This document shows positions 44,708 to 48,984 of a stretch of 48,984 bases of DNA, in pieces. A model generated the notes under the pieces. The model worked only from the letters and a program-made list of their open reading frames with translations. It had not been told where the DNA came from and searched no databases. Position 1 is the stretch's first letter, and each line of letters starts with the position of its first letter. The translations under genes were made by a program, and so were the position numbers. Source of the DNA: Betaproteobacteria bacterium (GTDB lineage Bacteria > Pseudomonadota > Gammaproteobacteria > Burkholderiales > Casimicrobiaceae); assembly GCA_005881895.1 (NCBI GenBank), contig VBCG01000151.1:1-48984 (forward strand). The letters run 5' to 3'.

Positions 44708-45297
44708 GGCCCGGCCGAGGTCGGCTTGGTATGCAACGACATCATCGCCTTTTCCATATCACCGCGCGCGATGTCGGGCCACACGGCGAGCGCGCGCTCG
44801 AGCGCATTCACAATCGACTCACGTTCTTCTGGCAACGGCGGTTTCAGCACGTAATCGACGACGTCTTGCTCAGGCAGCGCCGAATCGCGGGGATGACCGA
44901 TCCCGACACGCAGGCGCCAGAAGTCGGCCGACCCGAGCTGCATCTGGATATCGCGAAGGCCGTTATGGCCCGCCACGCCGCCGCCCAGTTTCAGCTTGGC
45001 GTCGCCCGGCCGAAGATCGAGCTCATCGTGAACGATCAGCAACTCGTCCGGCGACACGGCGAAAAAACGCGCGAGCGCAGCGACCGCGCGGCCCGAATCG
45101 TTCATATACGTCGAAGGCTTGGCGAGACGCAGATCGCCCTTTTTGCCAACCTCGCTCCCGAAGCGCGATTCATGCGCCATCGAGACACCCAGCTTCGCGG
45201 CGAGCGCATCGGCGAACCAGAACCCCGCGTTGTGGCGCGTGGCGGCGTATCGACGGCCCGGATTTCCCAGTCCCGCGACGAGACGGATCGGCAGCAT
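44704..45297 (-). CDS. pth: Peptidyl-tRNA hydrolase
   Basis: 197 residues. Frees tRNA from dropped-off peptidyl-tRNA. N12 and H22 are in [18 protein letters not shown], and the catalytic D91 is in [19 protein letters not shown]; later [12 protein letters not shown] and RLRVGIGHP complete the active site. The start at 45297 gives the standard N-terminus [14 protein letters not shown]; a longer open frame upstream overlaps rplY. It follows rplY and overlaps ychF by four bases. Confidence 0.96.
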   Translation of the reverse strand: MLPIRLVAGLGNPGRRYAATRHNAGFWFADALAAKLGVSMAHESRFGSEVGKKGDLRLAKPSTYMNDSGRAVAALARFFAVSPDELLIVHDELDLRPGDAKLKLGGGVAGHNGLRDIQMQLGSADFWRLRVGIGHPRDSALPEQDVVDYVLKPPLPEERESIVNALERALAVWPDIARGDMEKAMMSLHTKPTSAGP

Positions 45298-45361
45298 GGC
45301 AAGTTGGCGTGAAAAAGCCCGCCGTCGGCTTGGGCGGGCTTGTAACGCCGGCAATCGGCCG

Positions 45362-46099
45362 TTACTTTTTCTTGTCTTCCTTGGCGGCTTCCTTCTTTTC
45401 GCCGCCTTTTTCGGCTGCCTTCGTTTCCCCGGGCTTGGCTTCCGCCCCAGGCGCCGCAGCCGCGGCTTCCACTGCCGCGGCCTCAACACCCTCGGCCGCC
45501 GCGGCAAGTTCCTCTTCGGTCTCGACGATCGCCTTCGGCACGACTGCCGTCGCGACCACCGGATCGAGCGTACCGTGCGAAACCGCCGTCACGCCCGGCG
45601 GCAGCTTGACACCGGAGACGTGCAACGAATGCCCGGTGTCGAGCTCCGACAGATCGACTTCGATGAATTCCGGCAGATCTTTCGGCAGACAGACGATCGC
45701 GAGCTCGGTAATCACGTGACTCACAATCGCGCCCGAAACCTTCACTGCCGGCGACACGTCCGCGTTCACGAAGTGCAGCGGCACTTTCATGTTGATCTTG
45801 CGCGTCTCATCGACACGCTGAAAGTCGATGTGCAGCACCTCGTGACGAAACGGGTGCATTTGCAGGTCGCGCAACAGCACCTTCGTCGTGCCGCCATCGA
45901 GCTTCATCGTCAGGATCGACGCATGGAACGCTTCGTTGCGGAGCGCGTGGATGAGCGCGTTGTGGTCGAGCTCGATCGGCGCTGGCGCCGCGGCGCCGCC
46001 ATAAACGATGCCCGGTGTCTTGCCCTGACGCCGCATGCGTCGGCTCGCGGCGCGCCCTTCGGTATTGCGCGCGAACGCGGTGAATTCGATCGATGCCAT
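45362..46099 (-). CDS. rplY: 50S ribosomal protein L25 with CTC domain
   Basis: 245 residues. N-terminal L25 domain binding 5S rRNA ([37 protein letters not shown]), then the CTC beta domain ([40 protein letters not shown]). The last 40 residues form an A/E/K-rich tail ([20 protein letters not shown]), common in betaproteobacteria. A predicted promoter lies just upstream. Followed by pth. Confidence 0.97.
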   Translation of the reverse strand: MASIEFTAFARNTEGRAASRRMRRQGKTPGIVYGGAAAPAPIELDHNALIHALRNEAFHASILTMKLDGGTTKVLLRDLQMHPFRHEVLHIDFQRVDETRKINMKVPLHFVNADVSPAVKVSGAIVSHVITELAIVCLPKDLPEFIEVDLSELDTGHSLHVSGVKLPPGVTAVSHGTLDPVVATAVVPKAIVETEEELAAAAEGVEAAAVEAAAAAPGAEAKPGETKAAEKGGEKKEAAKEDKKK

Positions 46100-46161
46100 T
46101 GCTAATGCTCCACTCAGTCTTTGCTCGGCCCGGCGGCGCGGAAGCCGGCGGAAAGCGTTGA

Positions 46162-46191
46162 ATTATAACCGTAACTGCCGATGGGCCGCAA
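46162..46191 (-). promoter_or_regulatory. Predicted promoter of rplY-pth-ychF
   Basis: Minus strand TATAAT at 46162-46167 with TTGCGG at 46186-46191, 18-base spacer. It lies between the SDR gene and rplY, so rplY may be transcribed separately from prs. Confidence 0.5.
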
Positions 46192-46232
46192 TCAAGGCGG
46201 ACGTCACGGTAGTGGTTAGACCATTACCGACG

Positions 46233-46994
46233 TCACGGCATGTACTGGCCGCCGTTGACCTCGATGATCTGGCCAGTGACGTATCCCGATAACGAGTCGG
46301 AAGCAAGAAACAAGAATGCACCGACGCATTCCTCGGCGGTGCCGAGGCGCCCCATCGGAATCGTCGCCTTGAATGACTCAAGCATCGCGGGCGTCGAATA
46401 GCGCTCATGGAACGGCGTCGTGATGACGCCCGGAGAAACGGCATTGACGCGAATCCCGTCCTTGACGACTTCCTTTGCGAGGCCGCGGGTGAACGTCGAC
46501 ACGAATCCCTTCGCCGACGCATAGAGCACCGCGCCGTTGCCGCCACCGTGCCGTGCGGCGATCGACGTCACGTTGATGATATTGCCGTGCCCCGCGCGTC
46601 GCATGTACGGCACGGCGGCCGAAGACGCCGCGACCAGTGAGCGGACGTTCAAATCCATCACCGAATCGAAGAATGCATCGTCGACGTCGGCCACTTGCAC
46701 GCCGCCCGCGTTGTTGATCAGGATATCCAGACCGCCGAGGTGTTCGGCTGCCCCTTTGACGACCTCGCGCGCTTTCGCCGACGACGTGAAATCGCCGCCC
46801 ACCAAAAACGCTTCGCCGCCCGCGAAGCGGACGTCGGCCGCGACCTCCTCGGCGCGGTTCACGCTTGCGTTGTAGTGGATCGCGACGCGGCATCCGGCCT
46901 CCGCGAACGCGCGGGCCGCGGCAGCGCCGATGCCCGTCGAGGCGCCGGTGATCAAAATCGACTTGCCTTTGAGATCGGAATTCATGGCGTCCAT
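46233..46994 (-). CDS. SDR family oxidoreductase
   Basis: 253 residues, classical short-chain dehydrogenase. Cofactor motif ILITGASTGIG at 13-23, NNAG at 94-97, catalytic S144 in VTSIAARHGG, Y158 and K162 in YASAKG, and the C-terminal GQIIEVNGGQYMP. The acidic residue that would select NAD is not clear; an NYNASVNRAEE region suggests NADP preference only weakly. It lies 12 bases after prs, between prs and rplY, an unusual place, since these two are often adjacent. Substrate unknown; resembles 3-oxoacyl-ACP reductase-like and glucose dehydrogenase-like members. Confidence 0.92.
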   Translation of the reverse strand: MDAMNSDLKGKSILITGASTGIGAAAARAFAEAGCRVAIHYNASVNRAEEVAADVRFAGGEAFLVGGDFTSSAKAREVVKGAAEHLGGLDILINNAGGVQVADVDDAFFDSVMDLNVRSLVAASSAAVPYMRRAGHGNIINVTSIAARHGGGNGAVLYASAKGFVSTFTRGLAKEVVKDGIRVNAVSPGVITTPFHERYSTPAMLESFKATIPMGRLGTAEECVGAFLFLASDSLSGYVTGQIIEVNGGQYMP

Positions 46995-47006
46995 GCGGGT
47001 AGGTTC

Positions 47007-47957
47007 CTAATCGATGAAGAGAGAGCTCACGGATTCTTCGTTCGAGATTCTTGTCATCGTCTCGGCGAGCAGTTGCGCGCACGAGAGCGGACGGATACGC
47101 GGGCACGCCTGCGCCTCCGGTGAAAGCGGAATCGTGTCGGTGACGACAATCTCGTCCATGTCAGACGCGGTGATTCGCGCAACGGCGCCGCCGGACAGCA
47201 CCGGATGCGTGCAATAAGCGACGACCTTTTTCGCGCCGTGCTCCTTCAACGCCGTCGCCGCTTTGCACAGCGTATTCGCGGTATCGACGATATCGTCCAT
47301 GATCACGCAGGTTCGGCCCTCGACGTCGCCGATGATGTTCATCACCTCGGCGACGTTCGCTTTCGGACGCCGCTTGTCGATGATCGCGAGATCGGAGTCC
47401 AATCGTTTGGCGATCGCGCGGGCGCGCACGACGCCGCCGACGTCCGGCGATACGACGAGCAAATCGTCGTAGTTCTGCTTCCATAAGTCGCCGAGCAGAA
47501 TTGGCGTGGCGTAGATGTTGTCGACCGGGATGTTGAAGAATCCCTGTATCTGATCCGCGTGCAGATCCATCACCATCACGCGGTGGAGGCCGACCGTCAT
47601 CAGCATATCGGCGACGACTTTCGCTGAAATCGGAACACGGGCGGAACGCGGCCGGCGATCCTGGCGCGCGTAGCCGAAGTAGGGAATCGCGGCCGTGATA
47701 CGCGCTGCCGACGCACGTTTCAGCGCATCGATCATCACGAGCACTTCCATCAGATTGTCGTTCGTCGGCGCGCACGTCGATTGCAGAATGAAAACGTCGC
47801 GGCCGCGAACGTTCTCGAGCAGCTCGACCATCACTTCGCCGTCGGAAAATCGGCCGACGACGCAACGGCCCAAGCTGATGTTGAGATGCCGGCAAACAGC
47901 CTCCGCGAGCTTCGGATTCGCGTTGCCGGTGAAGATACGCATCCGCTCGAATGCCAT
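47007..47957 (-). CDS. prs: Ribose-phosphate pyrophosphokinase
   Basis: 316 residues. Makes PRPP from ribose 5-phosphate and ATP. Expected motifs: [37 protein letters not shown], the flexible [15 protein letters not shown] loop, [19 protein letters not shown] and the ribose-phosphate loop [14 protein letters not shown]. Gene order tRNA-Gln - prs is typical of betaproteobacteria. The start [13 protein letters not shown] is standard. Confidence 0.97.
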   Translation of the reverse strand: MAFERMRIFTGNANPKLAEAVCRHLNISLGRCVVGRFSDGEVMVELLENVRGRDVFILQSTCAPTNDNLMEVLVMIDALKRASAARITAAIPYFGYARQDRRPRSARVPISAKVVADMLMTVGLHRVMVMDLHADQIQGFFNIPVDNIYATPILLGDLWKQNYDDLLVVSPDVGGVVRARAIAKRLDSDLAIIDKRRPKANVAEVMNIIGDVEGRTCVIMDDIVDTANTLCKAATALKEHGAKKVVAYCTHPVLSGGAVARITASDMDEIVVTDTIPLSPEAQACPRIRPLSCAQLLAETMTRISNEESVSSLFID

Positions 47958-48053
47958 GGGCCATGTGCGCCGATCGCGCTTTACGTCGGTTTAATGCGCC
48001 GAAAAAACCACGCCGAGTTTAATCGAAAAACGCCGATAACCCGGATGGAAGAA

Positions 48054-48128
48054 TGGCTGGGGAGGTAGGGATCGAACCTACGAATGCCGGAATCAAAATC
48101 CGGTGCCTTACCACTTGGCGACTCCCCA
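48054..48128 (-). tRNA. tRNA-Gln (TTG anticodon)
   Basis: Minus-strand sequence TGGGGAGTCGCCAAGTGGTA folds as a cloverleaf: acceptor TGGGGAG/CTCCCCA, D arm GCCAAGTGGTAAGGC, anticodon arm CCGGA-TTTTGAT-TCCGG with anticodon TTG, T arm with GTTCGATCC, encoded CCA. 75 bases. It sits between ispE and prs. Confidence 0.97.
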
Positions 48129-48193
48129 GTGGAGCTTTAGCGCCGATGACCTAATCCACCGCGTGCCAACGTTCGACTTGGCTTCTCCGACGG

Positions 48194-48984
48194 CTACACG
48201 AACGCGCTCAACGGATGGCGCGCGAGCGTGCGAACGACGCGTCCTTCGATCTCTTGCGGCACATGCCGTAACGCCTGCCGTGCCTCACGTGCACTCGAGA
48301 ACGCCGCAAACACGCATCCGCCCGATCCGGTCATTCGCGCATGAGGCGAAGCTTGCAACAGCGCCGTTCGTGCTTGGCCAATCGCGGGAAAACGCGCCAT
48401 CGCGATGGCCTCGAGGTCGTTGCGTCCGTAACCCTCGGAAAAGACATTCATTTTCGCCGACGGCGGCATGGGTGTCAATGAAAGCGATGACATGGGTGTC
48501 AATTGCAGTTCGGCGAAAATGCTGCGGGTCGAAACGCGAATCGACGGAAGCGCGAGCGCAAGCCAATACACGGGAATCGACACCGGCGTCAGGACGTCAC
48601 CGATGCCGCGCGCGAGTGCTGATTCCCCGCCGACAAAAAACGGAACATCGGCGCCCAGCTGTGCGCCGATTGCCGCTAGCTCGCTTCGTGGCAATCGCAA
48701 CGACCACAGCCGATTGAGCGCGAGCAGGACGCTCGCCGCGTCCGAGCTCCCGCCGCCAAGGCCGGCGCCTTGCGGAATGCGCTTGCACATTTCGATCGTC
48801 ACGCCATCGCCAAACCCGGTCGCCTCGCGCAACGCACACGCGGCGCGCACTGCAAGGTCATCGGCTTCGGAAACATCGGCGACATCGCCGACGCGGACGA
48901 TCTCGGCGTCGGCGCGTCGCCTGAGCGTGATCGTGTCGCACCAATCGATCAGCACGAACAGCGACTCGAGCAGGTGATACCCGT
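48194..48984 (-). CDS. ispE: 4-diphosphocytidyl-2-C-methyl-D-erythritol kinase (5' end beyond the window)
   Basis: GHMP kinase of the MEP isoprenoid pathway. The part inside the window begins at GYHLLESLFVLIDWCDTITL, and the true start lies beyond 48984. The ATP-binding glycine motif is PQGAGLGGGSSDAASVLLAL; the substrate region is DVPFFVGGESALARGIGD and the C-terminal motif MTGSGGCVFAAFSS. The frame stays open to the window edge. It is encoded upstream of tRNA-Gln and prs in the usual order. Confidence 0.95.
   Translation of the reverse strand, partial: GYHLLESLFVLIDWCDTITLRRRADAEIVRVGDVADVSEADDLAVRAACALREATGFGDGVTIEMCKRIPQGAGLGGGSSDAASVLLALNRLWSLRLPRSELAAIGAQLGADVPFFVGGESALARGIGDVLTPVSIPVYWLALALPSIRVSTRSIFAELQLTPMSSLSLTPMPPSAKMNVFSEGYGRNDLEAIAMARFPAIGQARTALLQASPHARMTGSGGCVFAAFSSAREARQALRHVPQEIEGRVVRTLARHPLSAFV

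Overview
The window looks like a chromosomal segment of a GC-rich betaproteobacterium (Burkholderiales/Nitrosomonadales type). The evidence is gene order: ispE - tRNA-Gln - prs - rplY - pth - ychF, then dapF - DUF484 - xerC, and the cell-wall/lipoate cluster dacA - dat - ybeD - lipB - lipA. A glnK-amtB operon headed by a TorF-type porin and several C-rich intergenic repeats fit the same assignment. Nothing seen fixes the genus. No rRNA, CRISPR array, prophage or intact insertion sequence was seen.

Layout. 1-604: decayed porin remnant. 627-2200: iron module (FTR1 permease, bfd, bfr) behind a Fur box. 2342-9349: orphan solute-binding protein, lipA, lipB, ybeD, cfa, a flavin-reductase-like gene, dat and dacA. 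9381-11399: two secreted proteins of unknown role. 11492-17515: gcvT-gcvH-gcvP-dadA under a tandem glycine riboswitch with an intrinsic terminator. 17537-25492: cytochrome c, DUF255 protein, an unrecognised 542-residue protein with a HIT protein, repeats, a GNAT acetyltransferase, a UBP zinc finger and an MFS transporter. 25641-26009: a tiny membrane peptide plus ChaB. 26046-29741: an island-like insertion bounded by two copies of the 3' end of comM, holding a DUF1631 gene and broken LuxR and subtilase genes. 29637-34689: comM, ubiK and the sigma54/NtrC-type porin-glnK-amtB operon. 34712-40721: lipoprotein, DinB-family protein, Hsp20, DNA polymerase IV and a GGDEF-EAL protein. 41129-48984: xerC, DUF484, dapF, ychF, pth, rplY, an SDR enzyme, prs, tRNA-Gln and the 3' part of ispE.

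How the genes work together. The iron operon imports iron (FTR1), stores it (Bfr) and releases it (Bfd). The gcv operon degrades glycine in response to glycine, and dadA is translationally coupled to gcvP in the same transcript. dacA and dat act on D-alanine chemistry; ybeD-lipB-lipA make the lipoyl cofactor that GcvH needs. GlnK and AmtB form the nitrogen sensor/ammonium transporter pair, with a predicted sigma54 promoter and NtrC site in front of the operon.

Most novel signals: the comM-flanked degraded island; a palindromic repeat inserted in frame inside gcvP; the shared, almost leaderless divergent promoter between dacA and its neighbour; dadA inside a glycine-riboswitch operon; the uncharacterised HIT-linked 542-residue protein; and the altered C-terminus of YchF. 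I did not find an unambiguous new defence or biosynthetic system.
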